Source of the DNA: Mycolicibacterium porcinum
GTDB taxonomy: Bacteria > Actinomycetota > Actinomycetes > Mycobacteriales > Mycobacteriaceae
Length of the DNA stretch: 64,000 nt
Assembly (NCBI GenBank): GCA_002086835.1
Contig: MVIG01000023.1
Location: 22,076 to 86,075, forward strand
Reading direction: 5' to 3'
Shown: in pieces, positions 35,943-46,606 of the stretch
How the letters are laid out: each line of letters opens with the position of its first letter
How positions within the stretch are numbered: the stretch's first letter is position 1
Program-made: the position numbers and the translations under genes
The notes under the pieces: generated by a model
The model's database searches: none
The model's input: the letters and a program-made list of their open reading frames with translations, nothing else
Told to the model about the DNA's origin: nothing

Positions 35943-36326
35943 TCAACGCATCCGAGCGATGATCTGGATCTCGACCAGCGCGCCCGGGACGGCCAGCTCG
36001 GTGACGCCGACGGCGGTCCAGGCCGGGTACGGCGCGGGGACGAACTCGTCCTTGACCTCGCTGAACACCTGCACGTGCTGCTGCAGGCCGACGTGGTAGC
36101 TGGTGATATCGGTGACGTCGGCGAAGGTCAGGCCCGCCTCGGCGAGCAGCCCGCGCAGGTTCTCGAAGGCCCGCGTGAACTGTTCCCGTGGGTCCTCTGC
36201 CACGCTCATGTCGGGGCGGATACCGATCATCCCCGAACAGCGCAGGTGGTCGCCGTCGATCACCGCGGGCGCGAAGTGGTGGGTGTCGTACATCGGCTGC
36301 ATCCACTGTGGGACAACCATTTTCAT
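35943..36326 (-). CDS. RidA/YjgF-family protein
   Basis: The 127-residue protein belongs to the Rid family, which hydrolyses reactive enamines/imines from amino acid metabolism; other subgroups assist catabolic enzymes. Family traits are the trimer-type core GMIGIRPDMS, EQFTRAFENLRGLLAEAGLTFADVTDITSYHV and the C-terminal LVEIQIIARMR, but the substrate-binding Arg is in the divergent form IIARM. GGAG lies six bases before ATG 36326. It follows the dioxygenase gene after 14 bases, so it is its operon partner. Confidence 0.82.
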   Translation of the reverse strand: MKMVVPQWMQPMYDTHHFAPAVIDGDHLRCSGMIGIRPDMSVAEDPREQFTRAFENLRGLLAEAGLTFADVTDITSYHVGLQQHVQVFSEVKDEFVPAPYPAWTAVGVTELAVPGALVEIQIIARMR

Positions 36327-36340
36327 ACCTGGCTCCTGGA

Positions 36341-37171
36341 TCAGCGCAGCTGCGCGAAGTACTCGGGATGGTAGGGCTCGCCCGGCGTCAGCGTGGGGTC
36401 GTTCAGTGCACTGACGTCGTGGGCGAAATCCGGCCTCGCGTCGGGCACCGGCCGGTAGAACAGCTGATCGCCGAAGAACCGGAACACCAGGGTATGGCGG
36501 TCGGGGCAGTCGGGTGTGACCGGGGCGCCACCGTGCAGGGAACCGGAGTGGAACACGAGGGCATCGCCGGGTTCCAGATCCCAGGAGATGACGTCCCAGG
36601 ACGCCGGATCCTTCGCGCGGTCGCCTTCGATGTCGGGCAGTCGGGGCCAATCCGAGTCAGGCCACAGGGGTTTGGTGGGGTCGGTCGGATCGGTGTAGGT
36701 GGTGCCGTCGTACTGGATCCCGGCGTGCGATCCCCGGACGAACTCCAGCGCGTTGTATCGGGGCAGCTTCTCGAAGCTGACCCAGATGTTGAGCAGGTGC
36801 GGTCCGTTGGCCGGCATGTAAGCGGTGTCCTGGTGCCAGGGTGAGCGGCCGGCCTTGCCACCCTTTTTGATGAACAGTTCCTCGCCCAAGAACCACACGT
36901 GCTCCGAATCCCACAGCGAGGCGGCGAAGTCCGCGAGTTCGAGCTCGTTGATCACGTCGAGGTACTGCTCGATGTTCTCCGGGTTGCCGTATTCGTTGAA
37001 GTGTTCGTCGGGGGTGCCCGGGTATACCCGCTTGGCGCCCGGGCTCGGATGCTCGATGCCGTAGTCGAAGGCTGCGCGGACCCGGGCGAGCTGTTCGGGG
37101 TTGAAGAGACCGCGGACGACGATGGCGCCGTCGGCGGCCAGGTCCCGCTTCATCTGGTCGGTTACCTGCAT
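36341..37171 (-). CDS. Phytanoyl-CoA dioxygenase (PhyH) family protein
   Basis: The 276-residue protein is a 2-oxoglutarate/Fe(II)-type oxygenase of the PhyH family. The iron ligands are probably His and Asp of SPWHQDTAY and a distal His in HSGSLHGGAPV, and RHTLVFRF provides the 2-oxoglutarate-binding Arg. The substrate is unknown. GAGGT is seven bases before ATG 37171. It is divergent from a TetR gene across two inverted repeats and precedes ridA, suggesting a small inducible catabolic operon. Confidence 0.85.
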   Translation of the reverse strand: MQVTDQMKRDLAADGAIVVRGLFNPEQLARVRAAFDYGIEHPSPGAKRVYPGTPDEHFNEYGNPENIEQYLDVINELELADFAASLWDSEHVWFLGEELFIKKGGKAGRSPWHQDTAYMPANGPHLLNIWVSFEKLPRYNALEFVRGSHAGIQYDGTTYTDPTDPTKPLWPDSDWPRLPDIEGDRAKDPASWDVISWDLEPGDALVFHSGSLHGGAPVTPDCPDRHTLVFRFFGDQLFYRPVPDARPDFAHDVSALNDPTLTPGEPYHPEYFAQLR

Positions 37172-37182
37172 GATCGCTACCT

Positions 37183-37216
37183 CATAACAGTTGTGATGTA
37201 CATAACGAGTGTTATG
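37183..37216. promoter_or_regulatory. Two TetR-type operators between dioxygenase and tetR
   Basis: CATAAC-gagt-GTTATG (37201-37216) is a perfect dyad; CATAAC-agtt-GTGATG (37183-37198) is the same with one mismatch. Both are 16 bases, 18 bases apart centre to centre, in the divergent promoter region. They fit autoregulation plus control of the PhyH-RidA operon. Confidence 0.65.
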
Positions 37217-37258
37217 CTGCTCACGTTCGGAGCGGCTGTCAAGACCTGGAGCGTGGAT

Positions 37259-37843
37259 ATGTCCGTCAGCACTACCGCGTCGACCCGGCAAGGCGAGGTG
37301 GTCGATGCGGCGATCCGCGTGATCGCCAGGGACGGCCTGTCTGCGGCGTCGTTGCGGTCGATCGCGCGCGAAATCGGTTACACCACAGGCGTCGTCATGC
37401 ACTACTTCAAGGACAAGCAGGAGCTGCTGGTGGCCGCGGCCCAGGCGGTGTTCGACCCGTTCGACGCCCTGCTTGCCGGGGTGACGCCCGATGGATTCGA
37501 CGGTCTGCGTCGGCTGTGTGTCGTTCCGCTGCCCACCACCCCGGCCAACGAGGCGCTGTGGCGCATCTACGCCCAGGCGCTGGCCAGCGCCGAGACCGAG
37601 CCGGCCTTCGCCGCGACCGTTCGCAGCCGCTACGGCGCGATCCGCGCCCGGGTGCAGGCACTGCTGGCCGAAGGGCAGCGCGAGGGGTACCTGCGCAACG
37701 ATTTCGATCCGGCCGCGCAGTGCGACATCCTCTGCGCCCTGATCGACGGCCTCGCTCTGCACGCCATCAGCGAGCCGGGCAGATTCCCGCCCGGTCGGAT
37801 GGAGGCACTGGTGACCCAGGAGCTCGAGAAGCTGCGGACCTGA
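37259..37843 (+). CDS. TetR-family regulator of the dioxygenase/RidA operon
   Basis: The 194-residue protein has a BetI-like HTH (about residues 10-55, LRSIAREIGYTTGVVMHYFKDKQELL) and a TetR_C_6-like ligand domain. The ATG at 37259 has GGAG eight bases upstream. An in-frame ATG at 37214 falls inside the operator dyad and is less likely. It is divergent from the PhyH gene and ends at a strong hairpin. Confidence 0.85.
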   Translation: MSVSTTASTRQGEVVDAAIRVIARDGLSAASLRSIAREIGYTTGVVMHYFKDKQELLVAAAQAVFDPFDALLAGVTPDGFDGLRRLCVVPLPTTPANEALWRIYAQALASAETEPAFAATVRSRYGAIRARVQALLAEGQREGYLRNDFDPAAQCDILCALIDGLALHAISEPGRFPPGRMEALVTQELEKLRT

Positions 37844-37853
37844 CCAGACGCGA

Positions 37854-37885
37854 AAACCCCCTATTTCCGGGGAAATAGGGGGTTT
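37854..37885. terminator. Bidirectional terminator between tetR and pntB
   Basis: Arms of 15 bases (37854-37868 and 37871-37885) are perfectly complementary, starting AAACCCCC and ending GGGGGTTT, so each direction ends in a short T run. It separates two convergent genes. Confidence 0.88.
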
Positions 37886-37906
37886 GACGCCTGCTGGGCA
37901 GGTGAA

Positions 37907-39355
<1,449 letters not shown>

Positions 39356-39382
39356 TCCAAAGTCTCTGTGGGCACGCAGGTT

Positions 39383-40909
39383 CTAGCTGCGGGAGAACAT
39401 CGCGAGCATGCGACGCGTCACCGCGAAGCCGCCGAATACGTTGATGCTGGCCAGCAGGATGGCTACGAAGGCCAGCGAGGTGATGGCGATGTCGCCGTGG
39501 CCAATCTGCAGCAGAGCGCCCACCACGATGATTCCGGAGATCGCGTTGGTCACCGACATCAGCGGGGTGTGCAGCGCGTGGTGCACATTGCCGATCACGT
39601 AGTAGCCGATCACGATCGCCAGCGCGAACACCGTGAGGTGGACCTGCAGCGCGGCCGGGGACATCGCGATCAGGGCGAAGATCGCGGCAGCCGCGGCGAA
39701 CGTGACGCCGAGACGGCGTCCGGTCGACATCGGCTTCTTCTCTTCCTTGACCACCGGCGTAGCCGCGGCGGGCTGAGCGGCCGGGGCAGCCGAGACCTGT
39801 ACCGGCGGCGGGGGCCAGGTGGTCTCGCCGTCGCGCACCACGGTCATCGAGCGCTGCACCACGTCGTCCCAGTCGAGGACGACCTTGCCGTCCTTGTCCG
39901 GGGTCAGCAGCTTGAGCAGGTTGACCAGGTTGGTGCCGTACAGCTGGGAGGCCTGGGCGGGCAGGCGACCGGCCAGGTCGGTGTAGCCGATGATCGTCAC
40001 ACCGTTGTCGGTGACGATGGCCTGGTCCTTGACGGTGCCCTCGACGTTGCCGCCGTTGGCCGCGGCCATGTCGACGATCACCGAACCGGGCTTCATCGAG
40101 GCGACCATGTCGGCGGTGATGATCCGCGGTGCCGGGCGGCCCGGGATCAGCGCGGTGGTGATGATGATGTCGACGTCTTTGGCCAACTCGGCGTACAACT
40201 CGGCCTCGCGGGCCTTGTAGTCGTCGCCCATTTCCTTGGCGTAGCCGGTGGCCGACACTTCGCCGGCATTGGGGTCGACCGACACGTACTCACCGCCGAG
40301 GGAGGCGACCTGATCGGCGACTTCGGGGCGGGGGTCGGTGGCCTTGACGACGGCACCGAGCGAGCCGGCAGCACCGATCGCGGCCAGACCGGCAACGCCG
40401 GCACCGACGACCAGGACCTTGGCCGGCGGGACCTTGCCGGCGGCGGTGACCTGACCGGTGAAGAACCGGCCGAAGCTGTGGGCGGCCTCGACCACGGCGC
40501 GGTAGCCGGCGATGTTGGCCATTGACGACAAGACGTCCAGCGACTGGGCGCGCGAGATACGCGGCACCGCGTCCATGGCCAGCACCGTGATGGGCCGGGT
40601 GGACAGCTTCTCCACGAGTTCGGGCTTGAGTGCGGGTGAGATCAAGCTCACTAGCGTCGTTCCGTCGCGCAGCTTGCCGATCTCGGCATCATCAGGCGCG
40701 TTGACCTTCAAGACGACGTCGGCGTCCCACGGAGAGCCGACCTCGGCACCAGCCTCTACGTAGGCGGCGTCGGAGAAGCTCGAGGCAGCACCGGCGCCGC
40801 CTTCTACGACTACCTCGTACCCGAGCTTGATAATCTGTCCGACAGTCTGCGGCGTGGCGGCAACGCGCGTTTCCCCAGGTAGGGACTCGCGCGGGATCCC
40901 GATGAGCAT
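39383..40909 (-). CDS. pntA: NAD(P) transhydrogenase alpha subunit PntA, full-length fused form
   Basis: The 508-residue protein holds the NAD(H)-binding domain I (about 1-375: [50 protein letters not shown]) and, after an Ala/Pro/Lys linker (about 385-415), a membrane domain of about four helices with the conserved [32 protein letters not shown]. In M. tuberculosis these parts are separate genes (pntAa, pntAb) as I recall; here they are fused. GGAGCAGAGTCG precedes the ATG. It heads the pntA-pntB operon. Confidence 0.95.
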   Translation of the reverse strand: MLIGIPRESLPGETRVAATPQTVGQIIKLGYEVVVEGGAGAASSFSDAAYVEAGAEVGSPWDADVVLKVNAPDDAEIGKLRDGTTLVSLISPALKPELVEKLSTRPITVLAMDAVPRISRAQSLDVLSSMANIAGYRAVVEAAHSFGRFFTGQVTAAGKVPPAKVLVVGAGVAGLAAIGAAGSLGAVVKATDPRPEVADQVASLGGEYVSVDPNAGEVSATGYAKEMGDDYKAREAELYAELAKDVDIIITTALIPGRPAPRIITADMVASMKPGSVIVDMAAANGGNVEGTVKDQAIVTDNGVTIIGYTDLAGRLPAQASQLYGTNLVNLLKLLTPDKDGKVVLDWDDVVQRSMTVVRDGETTWPPPPVQVSAAPAAQPAAATPVVKEEKKPMSTGRRLGVTFAAAAAIFALIAMSPAALQVHLTVFALAIVIGYYVIGNVHHALHTPLMSVTNAISGIIVVGALLQIGHGDIAITSLAFVAILLASINVFGGFAVTRRMLAMFSRS

Positions 40910-41027
40910 CGACTCTGCTCCGTTTCTTTCTGGTAGGCCTCTTCGTTCAGCCTGGAAGAGTGTCGCATTTGTGTTCAGATAACGCCCATGCCCCTTTTGG
41001 GGGATGTGTTCAACGGCCCAGCTCGGG

Positions 41028-42041
41028 TTACAGCCAGTCCCGGCGTTTGAACATCACATACAACAGGATCACGAGCACAACAATCAAAATGCTGCTGGCG
41101 ATGAAGCCCACGACGGTGTTGATCCCGGGATACATGACGTTCTGGCCGTAGAAGCCCGTGACGGCGGTCGGCACCGCGATGATGGCGGCCCAGCCGCTGA
41201 GTTTCTTCATCACGGTGTTGAGCCGGGCGTCCTGCAGGGACAGGTTGGTCTCGAACACGGTGGTGACCATGTCGCGCAGGGACTCGGTCCACTCCGAGGC
41301 CCGCAGCACATGGTCGTACAGATCGGCGTAGAGCGGATCGAGGGCCGGTGAGGTGGACGAGTCGAGCCTGCGGTGCTGGATGGTGCTGACCACCTCACGC
41401 ATCGGCAGCACCACCCGGCGCAGCTCGACCAGGTCCTTGCGCAGCTGAAAGGTGCGCCGCTGGAGGCCGCGGCGCGGCCCACCGTCGGCGAACAACTCGT
41501 CTTCGAGCGATTCGATGGCGTCGTCGAGTGCCTCGACGGCCTCGAAGTGCCCGTCCACCACGACGTCGAGCAGGCCGTGCACCAGGGCGCCGACACCGTA
41601 GTTCTGACCGCCGAGGTCGTCGAAGCGTCGTGACACCTCGTCGATGTCGAATTCGGTGGGCGCACCGTTGATGCTGGGCAGCCGGACGGTGATCAGGCCG
41701 CGGGGCAGGACGAATGCCGAGATGCGGTGTTTCACCAGCAGCGAGGTGTCCGGTGGGGCTTCCTCGCCGGGCGTGCGGGTGTCGACCGCGTACACCGTGA
41801 AGAACGTATGCGATTGGTACACCGAGGTTTTGGTGCGTTCCTTGGGCGCGACGGCATCTTCGACGGCCCACATGTTGAGCCCGAGTTCTCCTGCCAGCTC
41901 GCGGAGGGCCTCGTGGTCGGGGTCGTAGATGTCGGCCCAGACCAGGGTGTCCTCGTCTGTCAGACAGTCCGATATGTCCGTGAACGTGAAACCGTCGACA
42001 GGTTTTCCGGAGCGCCAGATGCGGCCCCGCACCTGCTTCAC
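41028..42041 (-). CDS. CorA-family divalent metal channel with GQN selectivity motif
   Basis: The 337-residue protein has the CorA form: a long cytosolic funnel domain (about 1-270) and two C-terminal helices. The loop after the first helix reads [10 protein letters not shown], where most CorA channels have YGMN; so the Met of the GMN selectivity signature is Gln. The C-terminus ends with the basic KRRDWL. It may carry Mg2+, Co2+ or another ion. Its GTG start overlaps the stop of the upstream tetR gene (GTGA), so both are one operon. Confidence 0.85.
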   Translation of the reverse strand: MKQVRGRIWRSGKPVDGFTFTDISDCLTDEDTLVWADIYDPDHEALRELAGELGLNMWAVEDAVAPKERTKTSVYQSHTFFTVYAVDTRTPGEEAPPDTSLLVKHRISAFVLPRGLITVRLPSINGAPTEFDIDEVSRRFDDLGGQNYGVGALVHGLLDVVVDGHFEAVEALDDAIESLEDELFADGGPRRGLQRRTFQLRKDLVELRRVVLPMREVVSTIQHRRLDSSTSPALDPLYADLYDHVLRASEWTESLRDMVTTVFETNLSLQDARLNTVMKKLSGWAAIIAVPTAVTGFYGQNVMYPGINTVVGFIASSILIVVLVILLYVMFKRRDWL

Positions 42042-42700
42042 GAGGCGGTCACCATCGGTAGCAGGTAGGTGCGCACATAGTCGCGGGTGTCCTCCAGGCT
42101 GGTCAGCTTGATGCCGGTGTGCGGAGTGACGATGAACGACAAGGTAAGTCGGGTGTGCAGCTCGGCGACGGTGCGGATGTGGCGTTCCTGTGCCGGGGTG
42201 GTTTCGGTGGTTCCGTAGAGATCGGTGCGCAGCTGGGCGGCCGAGTGCTCCGTGGCGAAATCGATGATGGCCCCGGCATCGACGGTGAGGCTGGGCAGGA
42301 TCGCCTCGGGTTCGGTGCGCAGGAGCTTCTTGAGCAGGGCGTGGTCCCGCAGGAAGGTCACGGTGAAGACGGTGCCATAGACGAGGCGGTCTTCGAGGGA
42401 TTCGGCGTGGGCCCGGGCCTGCGCGCTGCCCTCGAGGTAGCGACGCGCCTCGGAGAGCACCAGGGCATCGATGAGCGCATCTTTGGTGGGGAACCGCCGG
42501 TAGAGCGTGGCGCGGCCGACTCCGCTGCGACGGGCCACGTCTTCCATCGTCGTGCGCCGGATTCCGACGAGTTCGGCCTGCTGGAGCGTCGCGGCCAAGA
42601 TCCGGGTGCTGATCGGGTCGGGCTCGCGCACGCGGGCCAGCACCGCGGGATCCGGCTCGGCAAGGCGCCGCACGAAGTCCGCTGTTCGCGTCGAAGTCAC
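42038..42700 (-). CDS. TetR-family regulator facing a P450 gene
   Basis: The 220-residue protein has a central HTH (about residues 30-80, RRTTMEDVARRSGVGRATLYRRFPTKDALIDALV) after a longer N-terminal arm, and a helical ligand domain. It starts with GTG behind the strong ribosome site AAGGAGGG. It is transcribed with the CorA-like gene and divergently from the cytochrome P450; an inverted repeat lies between. By position it resembles Rv0158 following the pnt genes, but I cannot confirm orthology. Confidence 0.85.
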   Translation of the reverse strand: MTSTRTADFVRRLAEPDPAVLARVREPDPISTRILAATLQQAELVGIRRTTMEDVARRSGVGRATLYRRFPTKDALIDALVLSEARRYLEGSAQARAHAESLEDRLVYGTVFTVTFLRDHALLKKLLRTEPEAILPSLTVDAGAIIDFATEHSAAQLRTDLYGTTETTPAQERHIRTVAELHTRLTLSFIVTPHTGIKLTSLEDTRDYVRTYLLPMVTAS

Positions 42701-42756
42701 CGATTCCCTCCTTGCCCGCGCGTCCTGTTGGCCGTAGCCTAGCGATCGAGACGAGC

Positions 42757-42789
42757 GAGACGGTGATTGTATCTATGTCTCACCGTCTC
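42757..42789. promoter_or_regulatory. Inverted repeat operator between tetR and P450
   Basis: GAGACGGTGA (42757-42766) and TCACCGTCTC (42780-42789) are perfect complements around a 13-base spacer. They lie 57 bases from the tetR start and 34 bases from the P450 start, consistent with one repressor acting on both. Confidence 0.6.
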
Positions 42790-42823
42790 ACTCTAGTGGT
42801 CCGGGCCTACGAGGGAGGGCGTG

Positions 42824-44137
42824 ATGAGCATCGGATTGTGGACCCGTTGGCTGGCGCTGCACGCGGTACCGAAGGCGTTCATGTCGGTGCAAGGCCGGGC
42901 GGGCAACCCGATGGGCGCGCTGATCTCCAGCCACGGCAAGGGCATCGACCCTTATCCGCTGATGGAGGAGATCCGCGGCCGCGGACCACTGGTGAAGACC
43001 CCGTTCGTCTGGGTTACCGCCGACCACGGGGTCGCTCGGGAAGTACTGCGGGACAAGCGGTTCGGCGTCACCCCGCCCACCGGGATGGGAATGCCGAAGC
43101 CCGTCCAGCGGCTGTTGGACCGGACCGATCCGAAAGTGGCCAATCCGGTGGAGCCGCCTGCGATGGTCATCGTCGACCCACCCGCGCACACGCAGTACCG
43201 GCAGCTCGTCGCGCAGAGCTTCACCCCGCGCGCGATCGACAAGCTCGACACCAGGGTCGCCGAGGTGACCGCGGACCTCATCGACCGACTCGCAGGCACG
43301 CCTCGACCCGATCTGATCGCGGACTTCGCCGCGGTGCTTCCGGTCGCCATGATCGCCGAGATCCTCGGCCTGTCGGGCGAATCCCATGAGCAACTGCTCG
43401 AGTGGGGCCACGATGGGGCACCGCTGCTCGATGTCGGGATCCCGTGGCGGACCTACCGGCGTGGCATCGACGGGATGCGTGGTCTCGACGGATTCCTCTC
43501 CGACCTGTTCGACAAGGTCCGGGCCGGAGCCGCCGAGGACAACCCGTTCACCAAGATGGCCGCCGACCACTCACTGACCGACCACGAACTCGCCGCCAAC
43601 GCAGCACTTCTCATCGGCGCGGGCTTCGAGACCACCGTGAACCTCATCGGCAACGGGATCGTGCTGTTGCAGCAGCACCCCGATCAACTCGACGTGTTGC
43701 GCGCCAATCCGGATCTGTGGCCGGCCGCGGTGGAAGAGATCCTTCGCATCGAAAGCCCGGTGCAGATGACGGCGCGAACAGCACAGTGCGACGTCGAGAT
43801 CGCCGGGCAGCGGCTGCGGGCCGGAACCCTCGTGGCGGTGCTACTGGGCGGTGCCAACCGGGATCCGGGGGTGTTCGACGACCCGACGCGTTTCGATGTC
43901 ACCCGCTCCAACGCCCGCGACCATCTGGCCTTCGCGTCGGGCATCCATGTCTGCCTGGGTGCGGCGCTGGCTCGCATCGAAGGCGCCACCGCACTGCGTG
44001 CGCTGTTCGAGGCCTACCCCGACCTGCGGCTGACCGAGACCCCGCGTCCGCGCGGGCTGGTGAATCTGCACGGGTACGTGAAGCTGCCGGCCCTGCTGGG
44101 CACCCGGCGCACGGAGCCGGCCGGTCTGGTCTGCTGA
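42824..44137 (+). CDS. Cytochrome P450
   Basis: The 437-residue enzyme shows the P450 landmarks: I-helix LLIGAGFETTVNLIGNG, the ExxR pair in VEEILRIESPVQ, and the haem loop HLAFASGIHVCLGAALARIEG with the axial Cys. The FASGIHVCLG loop departs from the usual FGxGxHxC. Bacterial class I P450s of this kind take electrons from a ferredoxin; no ferredoxin gene is adjacent. GGAGG precedes ATG 42824. Likely repressed by the divergent TetR. Substrate unknown. Confidence 0.9.
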   Translation: MSIGLWTRWLALHAVPKAFMSVQGRAGNPMGALISSHGKGIDPYPLMEEIRGRGPLVKTPFVWVTADHGVAREVLRDKRFGVTPPTGMGMPKPVQRLLDRTDPKVANPVEPPAMVIVDPPAHTQYRQLVAQSFTPRAIDKLDTRVAEVTADLIDRLAGTPRPDLIADFAAVLPVAMIAEILGLSGESHEQLLEWGHDGAPLLDVGIPWRTYRRGIDGMRGLDGFLSDLFDKVRAGAAEDNPFTKMAADHSLTDHELAANAALLIGAGFETTVNLIGNGIVLLQQHPDQLDVLRANPDLWPAAVEEILRIESPVQMTARTAQCDVEIAGQRLRAGTLVAVLLGGANRDPGVFDDPTRFDVTRSNARDHLAFASGIHVCLGAALARIEGATALRALFEAYPDLRLTETPRPRGLVNLHGYVKLPALLGTRRTEPAGLVC

Positions 44138-44192
44138 GCTGGGTACTCTCGGTGGGGACCTGCCAGATCTTGAACGCGAGGCCCACACTCCT

Positions 44193-44807
44193 ATGACGGA
44201 TTCCCCACTCGACGGACTGATGGCGCGTGTCGGCGGTGTCAGCGGCATGATCTATTCGGCGCTGCCGGTGACCATGTACGCGACAGTCTCCGCACTGTCG
44301 GGACGGGTCCCCGCCATCATCGCCGCGCTGGTGACAGCCGCTGCCGTGTTCGGCTGGCAGCTGTTGCGCCGCGAATCGGTCCGGCCCGCGGTGTGGGGTT
44401 TCGTCGGCGTGGCGGGCTGCGCGCTGCTGGCCCTGTTCACTGGGCAGGCCAAGGACTTCTATCTGCCGGGCATCTGGATGTCGCTGGCCTCGGCCATCGT
44501 GATGACCGGCTCGATCCTCGTCAGGCGTCCGCTGGTCGGCGTCATCTGGGCTTGGGCCACCGGTCGCGACAGCACCTGGCGTCAGGTCCCCGGGGTGCGG
44601 CTGGTCTTCAACATCGTCACCGCGGTCCTGGCGACCGTGTCGTGGTCACGGTTCCTGGTGCAGAACTACCTCTACGACACGGGCCAGGATGGACTGCTCG
44701 CGGTGGCGCGGCTGGCGATGGGCTGGCCGTTGTTCGTCGTCACCACCACGCTGGTCCTGCTCAGTGCCCGGTATGCGATCCGGGCACTGCCACGCTCGGT
44801 GACCTGA
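44193..44807 (+). CDS. DUF3159-family membrane protein
   Basis: The 204-residue protein has about five to six membrane helices, with AVFGWQLLRRESVRPAVWGF, LFTGQAKDFYLPG and VIWAWATGRDSTWRQVPGVR in the loops, matching DUF3159 actinobacterial membrane proteins. Function unknown. It follows the P450 after 55 bases on the same strand, possibly with its own promoter, and converges on ohyA with 13 bases between stops. Confidence 0.8.
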   Translation: MTDSPLDGLMARVGGVSGMIYSALPVTMYATVSALSGRVPAIIAALVTAAAVFGWQLLRRESVRPAVWGFVGVAGCALLALFTGQAKDFYLPGIWMSLASAIVMTGSILVRRPLVGVIWAWATGRDSTWRQVPGVRLVFNIVTAVLATVSWSRFLVQNYLYDTGQDGLLAVARLAMGWPLFVVTTTLVLLSARYAIRALPRSVT

Positions 44808-44820
44808 GCAGAGCCGATCC

Positions 44821-46590
44821 TCAGCCGTTGCCGGGGATCAGCCCGTATTCGGCCAGCAGCTCACCGATCTCGTTGTCGGTGATCTTGCCGATCACGCGCT
44901 TGCGGATGATCTCCGGGACCGGCAGGTCGACCTCCTTGCCGTCGCGCAGATGCACGGTTCCGGAGATCAGCTTGCGGACGTCGTAGGTCGAGTTGAACAC
45001 CTCCGGCACCCCGCGATCGATCCCCAGCAGCTGATACGCCGCCTCCATCCCGGTGCGCACCGAGTACTCGGTGGTGAAGATGCAGTCGCGGGTGGTCTCG
45101 GCGAACTGGCCGATGAACGCGAAGTTCACCGCGCCTTCCGGGACGACGGCGGGACGGTCGCCGGCCTGCCGCGGCATGAAGAACGATGTCACGTACGGCA
45201 TCATCACCGGCACGGTCTTGGCGCCGTTGGCGGCCAGTTCAGGGATGTCGGCTTCGGGCACGCCCAGGTGGTACAGCCACTCCTGGGTGATCTCCTCGCC
45301 GGTGCATTCGCTCAGCGGCTTCTTGACGTAGTCGCCCGGGGTGTCGACGAACAGCCCGTACACCCACACCACGATCTGGTCTTTGGGCTGCTGCTTGAAG
45401 TGCGGCTGCCGGTTGACGGTCCAGCTCATCAGCCACTTCGAGTCGCGCGCCGTCACGATGCCGCCGGTGACGACCTTGCCGGAGAACGGATCCCGCTTAC
45501 AGATCTTCTGGATGTATTCGGGGATGCGGTGGTCCAGGGTGGTGACGGTGGCCGATTCCCACTTGGTCTCGGGGATGTGGCCGCCGAAGACGTCGGGGCG
45601 CCCGAACGACGGATCCTTGGCCGCGATGCGCCGCCACAGGTCCCAGGCCGGCGCGGGCCCGGTGTTGAGCTTGGCCGGTGTGTGGTGGTCCCCGTCGTCG
45701 GAGTTCTCGGTCAGTGAGCCGATGGTGGTGAGCACCAGGTCGTTCGGGCCCAGGTCGACCCCGCCCGGCTCGCCGTCCTTGATCCAGTGAATCCTGGTGG
45801 CCTGCTTGCGGTCCGGGGAGATGTCGAAGTCGATGTCGGTGACCTCGGTGTCGAAGTGGAACGTTACGCCCTGCTCCAGCAGCCACTTGTACATCGGCAG
45901 CACGAGCGACTCGTACTGGTTGTACTTGGTGAACTTCAGCGCCGACAGATCCGGCAGGCCTTTGATGTGGTGGATGAAGCGATGGATGTACAGCTTCATC
46001 TCCAGCGCGCTGTGCCATTCCTCGAAGGCGAACATGGTGCGCCAGTACAGCCAGAAGTTGCTCTCCAGGAAGTCTTTACCGAAGACCTCGTCGATGCGCT
46101 TGTTCTCCAGTTCCTCGCGGGTCGCGAGGAACACCTTGACGATGTCCTTCTGCGCCTTGGCGTTGAGCGCGAACTTGTTGTCGGTGTGGGCATCCTGGCC
46201 GCGGTTCTCGGTGGCCCGGCACAGGCTGTAGTTCGGATCGTCCTTGTTGAGCCAGTAGAACTCGTCGAGCACGCTGGCGCCCTCGATCTCGAGTGAGGGG
46301 ATGGTCCGGAACAGGTCCCACAGGCATTCCATGTGGTCTTCCATCTCGCGGCCACCGCGGATCACGAAGCCCTTCTTCGGCTCCTTGATGCCGTCGAGAG
46401 CGCCACCGGGCAGCTTCAGCCGCTCCAGGATGGTGATCTTGTTGCCGGGGAGCTGCCCGTCGCGGATCATGAACACCGCCGACGACATCGAGGCCAGGCC
46501 GGCACCGACGAACCACGCGGTCTTGTCTTCTACGCCCTGTGGCTTGCGAGGGCGTGCGAATGCTTCGTAATTACCACTGCTGTAATACAT
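44821..46590 (-). CDS. ohyA: Oleate hydratase (fatty acid 10-hydratase)
   Basis: OhyA (formerly myosin-cross-reactive antigen) adds water to the cis-9 double bond of oleate to give 10-hydroxystearate, using FAD as a structural cofactor. The 589-residue protein has the N-terminal WFVGAGLASMSSAVFMIRDG Rossmann loop, RGGREMEDHMECLWDLF with the catalytic Glu region, NFWLYWRTMFAFEEWHSALEMKLY and IGQFAETTRDCIFTTEYSVRTGMEAAYQL, all typical. It is third in a TetR / hydroxyacyl-CoA dehydrogenase / ohyA operon, 16 bases after the dehydrogenase. Confidence 0.95.
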   Translation of the reverse strand: MYYSSGNYEAFARPRKPQGVEDKTAWFVGAGLASMSSAVFMIRDGQLPGNKITILERLKLPGGALDGIKEPKKGFVIRGGREMEDHMECLWDLFRTIPSLEIEGASVLDEFYWLNKDDPNYSLCRATENRGQDAHTDNKFALNAKAQKDIVKVFLATREELENKRIDEVFGKDFLESNFWLYWRTMFAFEEWHSALEMKLYIHRFIHHIKGLPDLSALKFTKYNQYESLVLPMYKWLLEQGVTFHFDTEVTDIDFDISPDRKQATRIHWIKDGEPGGVDLGPNDLVLTTIGSLTENSDDGDHHTPAKLNTGPAPAWDLWRRIAAKDPSFGRPDVFGGHIPETKWESATVTTLDHRIPEYIQKICKRDPFSGKVVTGGIVTARDSKWLMSWTVNRQPHFKQQPKDQIVVWVYGLFVDTPGDYVKKPLSECTGEEITQEWLYHLGVPEADIPELAANGAKTVPVMMPYVTSFFMPRQAGDRPAVVPEGAVNFAFIGQFAETTRDCIFTTEYSVRTGMEAAYQLLGIDRGVPEVFNSTYDVRKLISGTVHLRDGKEVDLPVPEIIRKRVIGKITDNEIGELLAEYGLIPGNG

Positions 46591-46606
46591 TTCGCCTACT
46601 TTCTGC

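Noticed and set aside
40810-40968. A 52-codon minus-strand frame overlapping the start of pntA, eight bases after TTATCT
   Set aside because: The product is Ser/Arg-rich without conserved look and the -10 spacing is marginal; the pntA start has its own good ribosome site.
40990-41004. CCCC-TTTT-GGGG hairpin downstream of the CorA-like gene
   Set aside because: The stem is only four to five pairs with no T run; too weak to call a terminator.
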